Positions 51,700 to 64,000 of a stretch of DNA of 64,000 bases are shown one piece after another. The stretch covers positions 30,282,427 through 30,346,426 of the forward strand of contig OX442315.1 in assembly GCA_949358305.1 (NCBI GenBank), in the 5' to 3' direction. A program made the translations under genes and the position numbers. This DNA is from Strigamia acuminata (lineage: Eukaryota > Arthropoda > Chilopoda > Geophilomorpha > Linotaeniidae). The stretch's first letter is position 1, and every line of letters starts with the position of its first letter. Under the pieces are notes generated by a model, which saw nothing but the letters and a program-made list of their open reading frames with translations, did no database searches and was not told where the DNA came from.

Positions 51700-54600
51700 A
51701 TGCCGAATCCGTACACAGAAAATATAACAAATAGTTCAGGTAAAATTTCAAAAAATAAATAAAAATAAACAAAAATATTCATGATTATTAATTACGATGT
51801 GAAAATCAACTTTCTAGAATCATATTCATCCGTGCCTACGCAAAAGTAAGTTTACTTCTAAAAATATTTTATCTCGAAATGAAATAGTTGATTAATTTAT
51901 TAAAATTGTCAGTTTGCCTCAGACATGGACCGGAGCAGGAAACGGTGCTCAAATCAAAATGTATAACGTTCATGATTTCAATGCACAGCAACCAACCGTG
52001 AATGTAAATCAACTTAAAATTCAACTTAAAAAATATAAATATTTTGTTTTAATCTTAAAATACATTTTCCAAGGCTCAAATTACTGCCACACACACCACA
52101 ACTCAGCCAGACCCGATGAATTGGCACTCGGGAGACTCGTCGGATCCTTGGATGTGGGGTGCACCGAGTGATCCAAACCAGTGGCCAAATGAAACCGAGG
52201 TAAAATTTAATTCCCAAATTTAAAAATTAATTAATTTTAATTTTAATTTGCAGCAAATGGTTAATATGCATGGTACTTTGGACGGAACAAGTACTGGACA
52301 ACACGCGGGCGTGTTTGCTTCGCAGACTTACTTCAATCAAGATTCTTCATCAGCACCACCACACACGTGGCAAAATGAAAGTTTTTTCCATACCTATCAA
52401 CCGAACGTAATGCAACAACAGCCACAATTGCCACTTCCACATCCGCCGCAACAAGAACAAATCAAGAAACAGGAATTGAAACAAGAGCACCACATGCAAC
52501 AATTGCAGCAGAATCAAATGCCTAAACCATCACTACCAACGTCCACCAATAACTTCAACGAAAACAATTTAAATTTACCCGTCGCGGCATTAACCGCTCA
52601 GACATCGCATCTTTTTCAACGTTCAGACTCGTGGCTAAGTTCCTCCAGTCTACTGACCATTAACGATTCATTAAGTGCGTCGCAAGACACACTCGATGCC
52701 AGCCACTTCATGCCCGCAGAAACATTGGAAGAAATCCGCAAACAGGTTGCGGAAATGGACATCAAAGACACCGAAGACGCCGACACGAATGCTACGAATC
52801 AAGAAATACCGGTGGAAATTCCAACTGAGCCCGACGATGATAAAATCCGACAACCACCAGAAGGCGCGGCAAACAAGAGTCCAGTCGGTATGATCGCAGT
52901 CCCACCGTCGGGCAAAAGCATGCCGAGACCCTCTGCAGCACCGGCTCCAATAACTGCAACAATAGCCACAACAACAACACAAGCGGACCCGACAAACGAC
53001 GAAACGTTGCGCCCGGATAACGACACAACGGCGTATCGATTTAACGTTCAACCTGGGTTCAGTCCGAGAGAAGATAGTCCGTTTAAACCGCCCCCGAAGA
53101 GCGCTTCGTGCATTCCCGTCGTTATTCAGCAGGAGAGACTTCTGGATCAAACGGAGGTTTTGCAAGACGACGACGGCGCTAATTTGGAAATGATGCCTGA
53201 TAATTCGGAACAGTTGCCGACGGATGCCAGTGTTACGTCACTCGAAACCAAAGTGTGCGAGTCGCCGTCGGTGCCTGCCAGTGCATCGTTGTGGAACGAC
53301 TCGGTGTTGAAGCAACAAACGATATTTCTCGCACCACCTTCTACCGCTTCTCCAGTTCCAACGCAAAATGTTCTTATTATTCCCCGCATGGAGCAAAAAG
53401 AACCATTAAACACTTCGTTGGGTCAAGGTGGGGTCCATGAAAATATCGAAAATGTTAGTCAGATTGATGCGAGTAAACCCAAAGTGGAGAAAACATTAGA
53501 AAAACCAATGGAAAGTAAACAAGATAAAGATTTGGTTGAATATCCACCAAACGCTGCTATCGAGGAGACAAATAGAGGTCAGAGACCACCTATTCCTGGG
53601 TTGGGACCTGTTCAAGTACCCAGAAGTACGTTCGAACCGTCACGAAGAGATGAAGAAGTCGTTAAAAGTGTCGCCGATAGGGAATGGGCGCCGAAAAAAG
53701 CCGAAACGCCGAATAGAAGAGGTCGTGAAGATGAGAATCATCGTCGGGCGAGCAACGAAGGTGTCGAAAATCAAAAGGAAAGAGGATTTATTGCTAATCA
53801 ACCCGATTCGAGACAACAAAAGGAGTTTGTTAACGATCGAAGAGGTTATTATCCGCAGCGATCCGATTCGCGACAGGGCAGGGAGAATTATAATCGGCCC
53901 GAGTCGGTGCACGGGTCGGAATATTTGGACGAGCGGCGTGATGAGCGCAGGATGGATTATCACGATGATCGGCGAAGGAATGTTCCGGAACATACTACGG
54001 ATCGCAGAAGAGACTACGCGGCTTATCCGGACGAGCGAGTACCGTATCCGGACGATCCGAGAAATCATAGGGGAAGGCGTTACGATTACGGTGATCCGTA
54101 TTATCAGGATAGGGATAGGTCGCGGCCTTCGAGTCGTCCTTCGATGGAGGACGATCGGGAGCCTGAGAGAGGACGAAGACTGGATGATAGGCCGTCGTCA
54201 CGAGGTGTTTACGACGAGAGAGATTATTATGAGAGAGGTAGACGGGGTCAGGACGAGAGACCACTTTCTCGTGGTGGTTATGATTCCGATCGAGAGAATA
54301 GTTGGGGAAGTCATCCGCGAGATGATTATTACAGAAAGGATCCACGGTATTATAGAGGAGGTGAATATTTTATTTTATTTTTTAATTTTTGTTTTAATTA
54401 ATGTAAATATTTTATTTTGTTTTTGAATAGATTCTGCGTACATGAGTGAGAGAGACCGGTATCAGCAGTATCAGCAGTATTACAATAGTTATTACTATAA
54501 TAATTACAATTATGGATACTACGACGAGTTATATCGAACGGATCCTAGATTTAGAGAACAAGTTGAGGCTCAGTATCGGAATTATTACGCCGCGCATTAC

Positions 54601-57600
54601 GCGGGTTATGAAAGCAGTTCTGATCAGAGGAGTATTCAGTCTGGTAGAAGTTCTGTTAATGACGACATCCAGCGTGAGAGGTATTGTTGTGTTGATATAG
54701 TCATGATGTGATGTTATTTCTAATTTTTTTTTATGTTTTGTATTTTGTGCAGAGAAAAGATGGAGATCCGGGATAATAATAATGTAAATCAAACGTTCTT
54801 GGATTGTAGTCAGTCGAGTGAAAATTATTATCCAGATTCGTATTCTAAAAGCGTCGAAGGTAATTAATAAGTGTAATAATTGTAGCGTTATATTTAATTA
54901 ACTCTTCAAACAGATACGAGTCCAGCGGTGCGGCTGACACCGGCTAAGTTTATGCGACCGCACATTAAAGTCCAGTTGACTGCAAATGGGCATTTGGTTA
55001 AGGTTTTGGCTAACAGTCCTAACGAGGGACAACCAGCTAGTGTAGAAATCAATAGTTTACATGTAACTCGAGTTTTATTTATATAAAAAAAAAATTATTA
55101 GGATTTGATTATACATTGTTTGTTGTTTAGGTGATATTGGGTCATAATTCAGAGCTAGAAGAATTGAAAAAATTTCCAGGCCCTTTAGTGAAGTACGATG
55201 AATTTAATATTTTTTTTTATCATTGATTTTCATTAATTTTTGTTTTGTTTTAGGGGAGAGACTCACAAAAATGATATCATTCAGTTCTGTACTGAGAAAA
55301 TCACATGGGCTGAAAAAGACATGGAATTAACTGACAAGTCATCTTACATTCTCATTTGGGAATTATTAATTCTGCTCGTTCGCCAGAATGGAGTAAATAT
55401 AATTTTTTATTTATGTTTTAGATTAGAATGTTCCAAATATTGAATTTTTTGTAGACCGTTGTTGGCACTGATATTGCGGAATTGCTCATGAAAGATGTTC
55501 AGAAACCGGAAACGCCATCCGAAATGGCGTCGGCAGAGACCTCCAGTAATTCTGAATTAACAACACCGGACGAAGGAATCGTTGTTTTGGACCGATCAGT
55601 GATAAGTCAGTTTTCAGAAGAAATGGTCACGAAAAAGTTCCGCGAATGTTTATTGTCGGGAAGGAAAAAGGTTTAAAAAACGAAAATTACCATCTTACAA
55701 TATCTTACAATATCATATTCTGTTTTAGGAAGCACTTGAAAAGGCAATGAAGAATGGACTGTGGGGTCACGCATTGTTTCTTGCTTCCAAAATGGACAAT
55801 AGAACATACGCTAATGTTATGACTAGATTTGCGAATTCTCTTGCGCTGAACGATCCACTACAAACGCTGTATCAGTTGATGTCTGGACGGCAACCTGCTG
55901 CAGTTACTGTAAGGAATTGCGTTTTTAAATAAAACAAAATTAAATTAATTGATTAATTTTTTTTCTCTCTCGGTACAGTGCATAGCTGAAGAGAAATGGG
56001 GCGATTGGCGGCCTCATTTGGCAATGATTTTGTCAAATCCGACACAAAAGCCGAATTTGGATCGCAAAAGCATCATGGCAATGGGTGATACTTTGGCAAC
56101 CCGAGGTCTTTTACACGCATCTCAGTTTTGTTATCTCATGGCACAAATGGATTTTGGTACATTTGCATCCAAATCGAGCAAATTAGTTCTATTAACTGCT
56201 AATCAAGGGTAAATAGTAGAGAAAAAAATCTAATTTTGTTATTTGTTTCAACTTTTAATTCATTTTTGTAATTTAAAAAACAATTAGTTTACCATTTGCA
56301 CAGTTTGCAACCAATGAAGCCATTCAGTGTACAGAAGTGTATGAATTTGCGCAACAGTTGGCTAGTCCTAATTTCATTATTCCTACATTTCAGGTAGACA
56401 TTTAAAAGAAAAAGTTTATAATGGTAATGGGTGTATCATTAATTTATATTTTTTTTAAAATATTTTAAACAGTCTTATCGTTTTATTTATGCAACTCGTT
56501 TGGTTGAATTTGGAATGCCTCAAGAATGTCTACGTTATTGTGAAGTACTTGCAGAAACAATTAGTCAATTTCCTTCCATTTTTCATCCGGATTTAGTAGC
56601 TCAAATTTACGAAGTAAAACAAAATTTGTTCAATTTTATACATTTCACTTCAACTCTTAACATTTTTTATTTTTTTATTTTACCTAGCTGGCGAATAAAT
56701 TAAAATTTTACGATCAGTCGTACAACGAAATCGATGATTTAACTGAAGCCTGCGATCCAGCATGGTTAATCAAATTGAGAAACGTAATCAACTGCACTGT
56801 AAGTTACTATTTAAAAAAAAATATATATTTTTTTTTACATTAGTGTAAAAATTTTGAATTTTTTTCTTTTAGTCCGAGGATATTCAACAAGCACCAGAAG
56901 AAATTCCTTATAGTTATGCGAGTGAATCTAGCAATGCAAGTGAAAATGGCGAACAACCGCCGCCGCCGCAGCAGCAACAACAACAACAACAACAACAACA
57001 ACAAATTTATTCTAGCACATTTCCACAAACAACCACAAACACTAGTTATTACGATCCTTCGATGTCAGTCGGGGATTCTGCTGTATCGTATACTGGTGAA
57101 TATTAAACTTGAATTTACCAACCTTAAAATTAATATTTTTTATGAATTTTTTCAGGATATCAACAAAATCAGCCACAATCATATGTACCGCAGAACATTT
57201 CTAACGAACCCAATCAGTTTTCATACACAGGTTTGATTGATCTAAATATTAGTTGCATAAAATATAATCAACTAATTATTTATTTTTTAAGATTCTGGCC
57301 GAGGTTATCAGCACGACTACGCGCAGACTTCCGGGGATATTTATTCCGGTTCATATTACTCCCCCGAATCAAATTCTTCTATAATTGACAACAATACTTA
57401 CCAGCCTGCTGATATATCGGCGCCTGCTGCGCAGTTCGGTGATTATTGGGACATATCAACGAAAAAGGTAAACATATATTTATGGAGACACTATTGAGAC
57501 CCTTTAGTGTGTGTTGATTCATGCATTTTCATTTCTTTTATTTTTATTTTATTTTTGGCTTGCTGATTTCAAGATGGAGGATTGCAATGATTCAAAACAA

Positions 57601-60600
57601 AAAATTGTAAAAAAGATTTAAAAGATTAAAAAAAAAAAAACCTTAAAAAAATTTTTTTTTTTTTAAATTTATATTTAATGAACAATTATTTAATGAAATT
57701 GAATAAAAGAAAATAATTGCAATCATTCATGGTGTAAGTTTAAAATTCAACCCGTTGGGTTATTATTTTGTTACGCTGGGTTTCTTCCAACTAACTGCCT
57801 CCTTTCTTTCCTTCCCTTTTTTGTGGCTTCCGTTTCGTTTTGTGTGAAAAGGGGACATCACTCCCTTGCAAGAACTCCGTGCGTTTACGCAAGGTGACAG
57901 CGGCTGACAAGCTGCCACCTGTATTGAGCAGGCGACGGCACAGTGCTCCGAAGGCAACGCAGAAACTACGTCACTCGCCGCCACCTCGACGCTCTAGCAC
58001 GGTAAACGCACTGTGTGATGTTCGTGATGTAGCCACGCAATGTTTGTCAAGAAAACGTCCCTCTGTTAAAGTGACACGTGATAATGTTGAGTATGCGAGT
58101 GCGAGCGATGCGGTTTGTAAATTCTTACTCCAGTCCTTCGCGCCTAACGAGTATGTGAATAATTTAAGGAGTTGTTACAATTTATTAAAACAAAGTGATG
58201 GAAATGACGCGAGCAAGAAAAAGTGGCAGTCAAATCCGAATAAACGAATAGTATTCGGCGGCACGTATCCGATCGACGAACCGTACGGCAAAGTGCGACC
58301 TGGTTCGGGGCTCGGTTCGGGGCTCGGTTCGACCGAAGACGACGAGTCGAGGCATTCCGACGTTCATTTTTCGGATTCGACTTTTCCTGTGGATGAGCCT
58401 TGTTCGTCTAATTGGGATTTGAATGAGAATCAAAGTGGAAGTGAAATTGAACAGGATGAAGACGAGGAGGAGTGCGATCAAGTGGATGATTGGACAGCAG
58501 AAGTTGAGAGGAACGAGAGAGAAAATAATATTGTTTAAAGTTAATTTAAAAAAAAAAAATAATAGTTTAAGTGATAGATTGTTATTTTTGCACTGATTTG
58601 TAGGTAGATTAGTTTTACGAGAATTTTTACACGTTGAATCGTTGATAAAAAAATGTACATAATACTAGGTTAACTAAAATATATTCATATATAACAATGC
58701 AATTTAATTAGGTTGTTTTAAATGTGTTGATTTTTTTTTTTTTTAATTTTTGATTTATGGTTTTTCTTTTATGTATAAAAAAATATCTAATGTGATATTT
58801 TTTATTCTATCATCATATTGTTTTATTCTGTTTCATTTTTCTAAGGCAACTCCACCACTTTCGCCGAATAAACCAACCGCTGATGCGAATGCCGCTCAAT
58901 CGAAGATTGTAAAAGCAAAGAGCACGCAGGAGCCTAAACATAAACCGGTAAAAATCTTATTGTTGAATGTGGTCTTGGGGGAATAATGAATAAATAACGA
59001 GAGAGTGCAAATGCAGCGCGGTAAACTCGAATAATTGAGCAGTTATAAAGCTTTTTTTTTGTTTTGGTTAAATTTTTATAAGACATCGCAATGTAAGAAA
59101 AATGAAAGAAGATTTCACTATCTGCAGAATTTAAGGGGAAACTTCTCTCACTTGATGTATAAATATTTACTGTACAACAAGTTTATACGGCTTTATGAAT
59201 GCGCCTACTGATTTTTGTCATGAATTTACTAAAATAAAAGCTACATCCTTGTTTTGTTTGTATTAAGATTGATTAAGATTTCTAAAATTCTAAAAATAAT
59301 TTTATCTAATTTTATATTAATTTTCATTATATTAATTTTATCTTTGCTTGAATTTATTTTAGCCGTCTGGTAGCGGTGGCAACAGCGGCAGCAGTTGGTT
59401 AGGTGGAATATTTAGCAAATTGATGCCAAAACCGAAGAATCAGATGAAATTGCCTGACGACCGCAATCCATCGGTAGGCATTAAACAAAAAAAGAATAAA
59501 AACAAATATCAATTTGGATTCGATTCGATTTCAGATTATTTGGGATCCAGTTGCTAAGAAATGGATGAATACCGAAGCCGAGGAGGACGAGACAACAAGC
59601 GGCCCTATTGCACCGCCGAAAGATATGGAGATGTCAGGTTTGTTTTATGGCTTAGCAAGACGCAAGGGTTAGGGGTATCTTGCAGTGAAATTAAGTTTAA
59701 AGTTGAAGGGATCAAACTAACAGGTACATTAATTTAAAACTCAATATTTTACATAAACAAAGTGATTAATAGTGCGCCAAATTAATGGGTTTACTCGGAG
59801 GTTTGCCTCGTTCTGTGTCTTAAATTTTAACGTTTTGCGCAGCAGCAAACCCAAAATAGAAACTTCCATGGCCAAACTAGTCATTTGTGTGTGATGTAAA
59901 CGGAGCTATTGACCAGTAAATGTTTCTCGCAAGCTTTTGCTGACTATCGTGAAAAGCAAAGCGAGACGTGTGTTGAGCTTGCACATCTTTTCGTGTTTGC
60001 ATTTTGTTTGGTAATTTCAAGTTATACAAATTAGCACATTTAATAGATTAAACTAAATGAGAATTCAATTGCCGCCATTAAAAGAAAAAGTTGTGTCGTT
60101 TTTGTAAGATGGTTTTCGTCCTTACGAGTGTAATGAGAAGACATTATGAACTCGAGTCTCTGCAGGCGACCTCGTGGCAAAGCGAATTAAAGTTTTTATA
60201 GGTTGCAATTATTTCTTCTAAATTAAATTGCTTTAAAACGAATGTGCACGAGGTTTCGAATTATCCAAAATTGAAATTTTTAAATTTGTTTGTTTGTTTT
60301 ATCTGTTTTTGTTTTTTAAGTTATTTAGTTGCACAATAACGAAATATTGCTGAAAGTTGGCCACAACTTTCTGTTTTTTTTTAAACATTTCGGTTGGATC
60401 TGGCAGAAATACACAAGTCAGTAAAAGTTAATGGAGAAAATATTTTTTTCTCGTCAACAATTTCACGGGAAAGTGTCCAACTGGGAGACGGTAAAGGAGT
60501 TTGAAATATAATTGCAATAACAGTCTTATATCCTCAACCAGGCGGGGGCTAAGCGAAGCAATAAATTGTTAAACTAACAAAACAAAAAATACAAAATTTA

Positions 60601-62588
60601 AAGCTGCATTTAATTATTATTTCATACATTATTTCATATCATTTGAATGAACTTTGGGGGATTTAATACACAAGTTTGAAAAATTCAAAATTGCTTTTAA
60701 GCTTTTGCTGGAGCGAATCCTTGTGCTAATTTTTCAGAATTATTTAGGTTGGTTTGTCCTTTTAATCCGAGTAGTTGAGAAAGAAAGAGCTTATAAGTTC
60801 TGCGACTTTAAGAGTTTTATCAATCCCCAGTGCAACGTTGAGTAAATGGATTAGTTTGTACACATCTACAGGCCAAAACCTTCACTATTGGCAATGGACT
60901 GTCTCTGCCTCTGTTTTCTTTCACTCTTGGCTTTATTTGTTTTTCACTGCTAGGGGAAATGCAAACCCTCGTTGAGCCACTTTTGCACAAGTTTGAATGG
61001 CTTGTATTAAGTTAGCCCGAGAATTTTAATTATAAGTTTAGCTCAATGTTTTTGTCACTTAAAGCTCGTTTGTGTGTTAGGTCAAACTCATAAAAATGAT
61101 CGATACTAATACAACGAGTGTTATACGGATTAGTGGCATTCATTTGCGGTGTAATTGTAATCGCTTAATCTGATTATTTCGTGGAATGATTATAATGTAT
61201 TATTATTGCCTGGCGCCATGAATTAGCACGTTCAATTTTGCTGGAGAATTTAAAGAAACATAAAATAAATGAAGCAATTAATTTTTTGGTTCGTCCCACT
61301 ATGCGTTCCTTGCCATTCATCTGCTCGCTGGTCTCCTGGCCCCGTTCCACCGTACTTTATTAGTGTTGCCCACAAAATTCCTGAAATTTAGATGCAAATA
61401 ACGTCGACCGTGTGACTAAGGCCATCCTTCATCGAAAATTACCTCGTGTTATTGTTAGCTCGGAGTAATTACATGTTTTAGCTGAATAAATACCAATTAT
61501 AGGTTGAGTAGGTGGTAGGTATTTGGACTAGAGTTGTATTGATCTCTAATCAACGTGAAACATGATATTCTCACCGAAAAAACTCGAACAAAACGTCCTG
61601 ATCAGAAGTTGTGGAGTTAATAAGTCTCGAGTTCGAACTTGGAACCCGTATGATATCTTGCCCGTAGAAATTAATCGCGGTACACGGAAGACTGAATCCT
61701 TACTTTTTAATCAATTTTTAGGTCGACGACATAGTTTCACCAGCCAGAACGAGCCGAGCTCTTTAAATTCTTCATTAATGGCTCCAAATTCGTTGCCGCC
61801 GCCATCTGCGGGAAGTGATTTCAACAGATTTCGCCGCCAAGGCATGTTTGGATGACACATTGTTATTGTTATTAAATTTGACGCGCTAATTAGTTTTCTG
61901 TTGGAAACCTTTACCAGGTACCCAGAAGCGATACGTCGATGTTGTAGGCACTGACACGAAATTCAAAGCTCAAACATCCAATCTTCCGTCTAACCTGTTC
62001 GAACAACCAACCAACAACCAAGCAGCGCCGCAACTGTTTATTCCTCAACCTGGTGCGTTGTTATTATAACTGGAATTAAAAATTATTTACCTAATTATCA
62101 TGTTTCAGTGTCTAATAATTCTGCAGGGGTGCAGTCGGAATTTGTTCCGTTTTCGCCGCAAGTGGCTACTCCAGCAGCTCTAACTCAACCGCTTCTGGAA
62201 GACGATGGAGATGTAATTTAACGAGTTGTTTTTCTAATTTATTCGGTATTAAATTTTGTCATTTTTTGGCTAGTTGTCAAGAAGTAGCTCTCAAGGGTCC
62301 TTAGGCAGAGAAGTTCAGCATTATATGGCACCGCAGATTCAAATGACAGAGGTAACATTAACAAATCATCAATCATTAATCTTTTTTGGGGAAAATTGTA
62401 GTTGGTGATTATGTTTAATGATATTTTGGTGGAACAAATGGTATGGTCGGGGCAAAATGTCAGGTGTGTACATGCTTTATGCTTTTGTGAAAGGGGTTAT
62501 ATCGAATATCACTTTCTCCTTATTAATTTTTATTGATTAGTTTACTCTCTTTCTATTCTCTTGTGCTGGCTAGTTAATGAGAATATAG
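51700..62588 (+). CDS. Sec16: SEC16, COPII exit-site scaffold, about 27 exons
   Basis: SEC16 organises ER exit sites and binds COPII coat proteins. Coding exons (all phases agree): 51700-51739, 51818-51845, 51913-52003, 52074-52199, 52254-54360, 54431-54680, 54753-54859, 54914-55062, 55131-55192, 55254-55392, 55455-55670, 55729-55908, 55979-56208, 56288-56393, 56473-56613, 56688-56798, 56873-57095, 57156-57230, 57292-57467, 58846-58947, 59363-59473, 59535-59637, 61722-61841, 61918-62052, 62109-62212, 62274-62351, and perhaps 62574-62588 (L-M-R-I-stop). The N-terminal part is Gln- and acidic-rich, followed by an Arg/Asp/Tyr-rich stretch ([17 protein letters not shown]). The central conserved domain has the ancestral-coatomer helices ([48 protein letters not shown]). 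The C-terminal part has [20 protein letters not shown] and [16 protein letters not shown]. No stop or frameshift found. The start ATG is followed by a conserved-length short exon; the 3' end is the least certain part. Confidence 0.9.
55891..55966 (+). repeat. Source of the 76-bp SEC16 scrap at 35198
   Basis: The end of the central-domain exon plus the intron start in the intact gene; this is the parent copy of 35198-35273. Confidence 0.8.
57468..57851 (+). other. SEC16 intron before alternative exon
   Basis: Contains mixed poly-A and poly-T runs (57620-57670) and a strong pyrimidine tract (57795-57840, CCTTTCTTTCCTTCCC) leading to an AG at 57850-57851. No gene seen. Confidence 0.5.
57852..58538 (+). 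CDS. Candidate alternative last exon of SEC16
   Basis: An open frame of 228 codons ending in TAA lies in the SEC16 intron between 57467 and 58846. It has no methionine at all, so it cannot be a separate ATG-started gene. It follows a pyrimidine-rich tract and AG (57850-57851) and is in phase 0 with the preceding SEC16 exon, which also ends in phase 0. The product is Arg/Pro-rich at first ([20 protein letters not shown]), then has a helix-like segment ([20 protein letters not shown]), a Gly-Ser-Gly-Leu repeat and an acidic tail ([20 protein letters not shown]). I do not recognise it in SEC16 of other animals. Use of this exon would replace the C-terminal SEC23-contacting part. It may instead belong to an unrelated nested gene. 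Confidence 0.55.
   Translation, partial: GTSLPCKNSVRLRKVTAADKLPPVLSRRRHSAPKATQKLRHSPPPRRSSTVNALCDVRDVATQCLSRKRPSVKVTRDNVEYASASDAVCKFLLQSFAPNEYVNNLRSCYNLLKQSDGNDASKKKWQSNPNKRIVFGGTYPIDEPYGKVRPGSGLGSGLGSTEDDESRHSDVHFSDSTFPVDEPCSSNWDLNENQSGSEIEQDEDEEECDQVDDWTAEVERNERENNIV
58539..58845 (+). other. 3' flank of alternative exon / SEC16 intron
   Basis: AT-rich with long A and T runs; no canonical AATAAA was seen. If the alternative exon is used, its 3' UTR lies here. Confidence 0.4.
58948..59362 (+). other. SEC16 intron, no gene
   Basis: 415-bp AT-rich intron; nothing recognised. Confidence 0.6.
59638..61721 (+). other. Long SEC16 intron (2.1 kb), no gene
   Basis: By far the longest intron of the gene, bounded by TCAG|GTTTG and TTTTTAG|GTCG. 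Short chance ORFs only. No repeat, RNA gene or element recognised. Confidence 0.6.
61842..61917 (+). other. Predicted GC-AG intron in SEC16
   Basis: The exon ends CGCCAAG|GCATGT and the next begins ACCAG|GTACCC. Only a GC donor here keeps the frame and gives [13 protein letters not shown], as in other SEC16 proteins. The alternative GT four bases on produces a stop soon after. Confidence 0.75.
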
Positions 62589-64000
62589 GTAAGTAAATAT
62601 GTCTTTAACACGTCAGAAGGATCAAAGTTATATAGTGGAGGATTAAAGCAGTTTTAAACTTGAATTAAAGAGCAGAAATTGAGGAATTAAAAGGGGCATT
62701 TGAATGCTGTGGCAATTGTTGAGAGATTTTGAAAGAAAGTCGTTAAGCCGTGCGTGCGCGAGCTTTGCGGTTTTGTTTTAAAGCATCTAGTCTCTGGGTG
62801 GTTAAATGGAAAGAAAACAAACTTGTATTATTCATTTTTGTGCTTTGACAATAAGGAGGCGTGGGGAACATAATTTAGCTGTAAGGAACATGTTTGAATC
62901 TTTAAAACAAAAGCATTTCAGGAGATCAAAAACGATCGATAAATGGAGTTAAGGTGCATCATCAATGAAACAAATTTCCAAACGGACAATTGGAGCCAAA
63001 TTGTGATGTTATTTTAATGATGGTACCTAAAAAATATATTTTACTGTCACTTTTGTCAAGATGAAGGTTTTTATGTGCGATGCATCATGGTGATGTCAAT
63101 ACTCACTAGAAGTTTGTCTAATCAAAGGAAATCGGACTGCTGTCTTGATTATTCTGTCTTTGTGACTACCAGGTGGCGTCATTAGGTATTCCTTTGTAAG
63201 CAGCTGTTTCTTCCAATCCCCTCCGTATCTTGCAGGCACCATTCAAGGCACTTTTAATAAAAAAAAACAATGGATAGGTCTGTTGCTTGTAATTCCACAA
63301 TTTTTAATAAATGTGTAGAAATAGGAAACAAACTACGGTCTATCTTGATTTGTTTTGTGTTTGCGTGTGCAAGAAATGGAATTTAGTGTTTGAATTTGGC
63401 ATTAAGAAACTGCGTGCAGAACATCGAGTTTGTATTTTTTTTAACGTGCTTGACGGCCGTGAATAAGTGGAGTGGATTTTTTCCAACTTGTATATAAAAA
63501 CTTTTAACTGTGCACTCTTAAAAGTGATGATGTAAAAAAATGTCATATCCGCTATCCAAAGCGCGCGCAAGGCACAAAATAGAAGAGACATTTTTGGTTA
63601 AGTGTTCCATATCCTGCCCAAGGAATGGAATCAGCCTCAAAGAAGTCAGTCAGACAAAGATTTCTAGTTCCTCAACTGCTTCATTTCACTATTAAGAGTG
63701 AATGTGCATTGTTGCTTTTTACTAACAAAAGAATAACTCTTTATTGTATCATTACCTGGCCAACCGTTGCTACAGGAAAAATGTGGAAGCTGTTTGATGG
63801 CTTCATTGATTGTATTGCACCCCTTGTTTTGTAGCGACCCAGAGTGAATCCTTGGAACTTTAATTTTTCCAGCAATGTTTTCAATTATATGGTGCTTATT
63901 GCAATATTCTTTCAAATAATCAAAATAAATATTAACGAATGACATGTTTATTCTGTTTTTGCTATGACTGCTGCTTGCACTCTTTTTATTGTGTGTCAAT
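62589..64000. other. Region downstream of SEC16, no gene recognised
   Basis: 1.4 kb with only short unrecognised ORFs on both strands, the longest about 110 codons on the minus strand at 63664-63999 with no known motif. It may contain the SEC16 3' UTR. Confidence 0.45.

Noticed and set aside
53536-54426. 296-codon plus-strand ORF inside the large SEC16 exon
   Set aside because: A shadow of the Arg/Asp-rich SEC16 frame; the SEC16 frame has homology and correct splice phases.
63664-63999. Minus-strand ORF of 111 codons near the right end
   Set aside because: No recognisable motif, AT-rich composition and no splice context; most likely chance.

Overview
The window looks like nuclear DNA of an invertebrate animal. 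It has multi-exon genes with many short AT-rich introns (mostly 50-150 bp, GT-AG), metazoan-type UBR4, SEC16, GSK3 and carnitine/choline acyltransferase coding sequence, a metazoan initiator-Met tRNA primer-binding site in the Copia elements, and intact Copia and Ty3/gypsy retrotransposons. I cannot name the species; an arthropod-like or other ecdysozoan source is only a guess. The genetic code appears standard.

Layout. (1) 1-5799, minus strand: the middle-to-late part of a giant UBR4 (E3 ubiquitin ligase, fly poe / plant BIG family) in a broken copy. (2) 5800-21201: a short ORF with a hydrophobic stretch that runs into a very pure GC-rich 9-bp minisatellite. The minisatellite is split into three blocks by two intact Copia LTR retrotransposons, the first on the minus strand and the second on the plus strand, each with a 5-bp target duplication. 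(3) 21257-34003, plus strand: a second, longer UBR4 copy that includes the UBR zinc box and most of the C-terminal module, also broken. Its 23721-29489 part is a near-identical inverted copy of 1-5799. (4) 34004-35542: a gene graveyard holding a decayed GSK3 kinase fragment, a 76-bp scrap of SEC16, and an exon of a carnitine/choline O-acyltransferase. (5) 35543-49303, minus strand: a 13.8-kb Ty3/gypsy element with 1476-bp LTRs, gag, pol joined by a textbook -1 frameshift signal, and an unexplained third ORF. It sits inside the acyltransferase exon (target duplication AAGG). (6) 49408-50562: a fold-back DNA element with long inverted termini. (7) 51700-62588, plus strand: a largely intact SEC16 gene of about 27 exons, with a methionine-free alternative last exon. 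(8) 62589-64000: no recognisable gene.

The most striking feature is the UBR4 pair. The two arms are almost base-for-base identical where both exist, yet each has lost different blocks. The left arm lacks the UBR-box exons and the acidic Ser-rich region, which the right arm keeps. The right arm lacks the galectin-like/beta-sandwich middle region and the CPRC zinc-ribbon exon, which the left arm keeps. Both carry frameshifts and nonsense codons, and at least one lesion is shared. Neither copy can encode the full enzyme, so a functional UBR4 would have to be elsewhere, or part of the pattern is an assembly artefact of a palindromic, repeat-rich locus. The G-rich strand of the central minisatellite satisfies a G-quadruplex pattern over about 1.5 kb, which could explain the fragility here.

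Functionally, SEC16 (COPII exit-site scaffold) is the only host gene in the window that reads as intact. Everything else is mobile DNA or remains of host genes.
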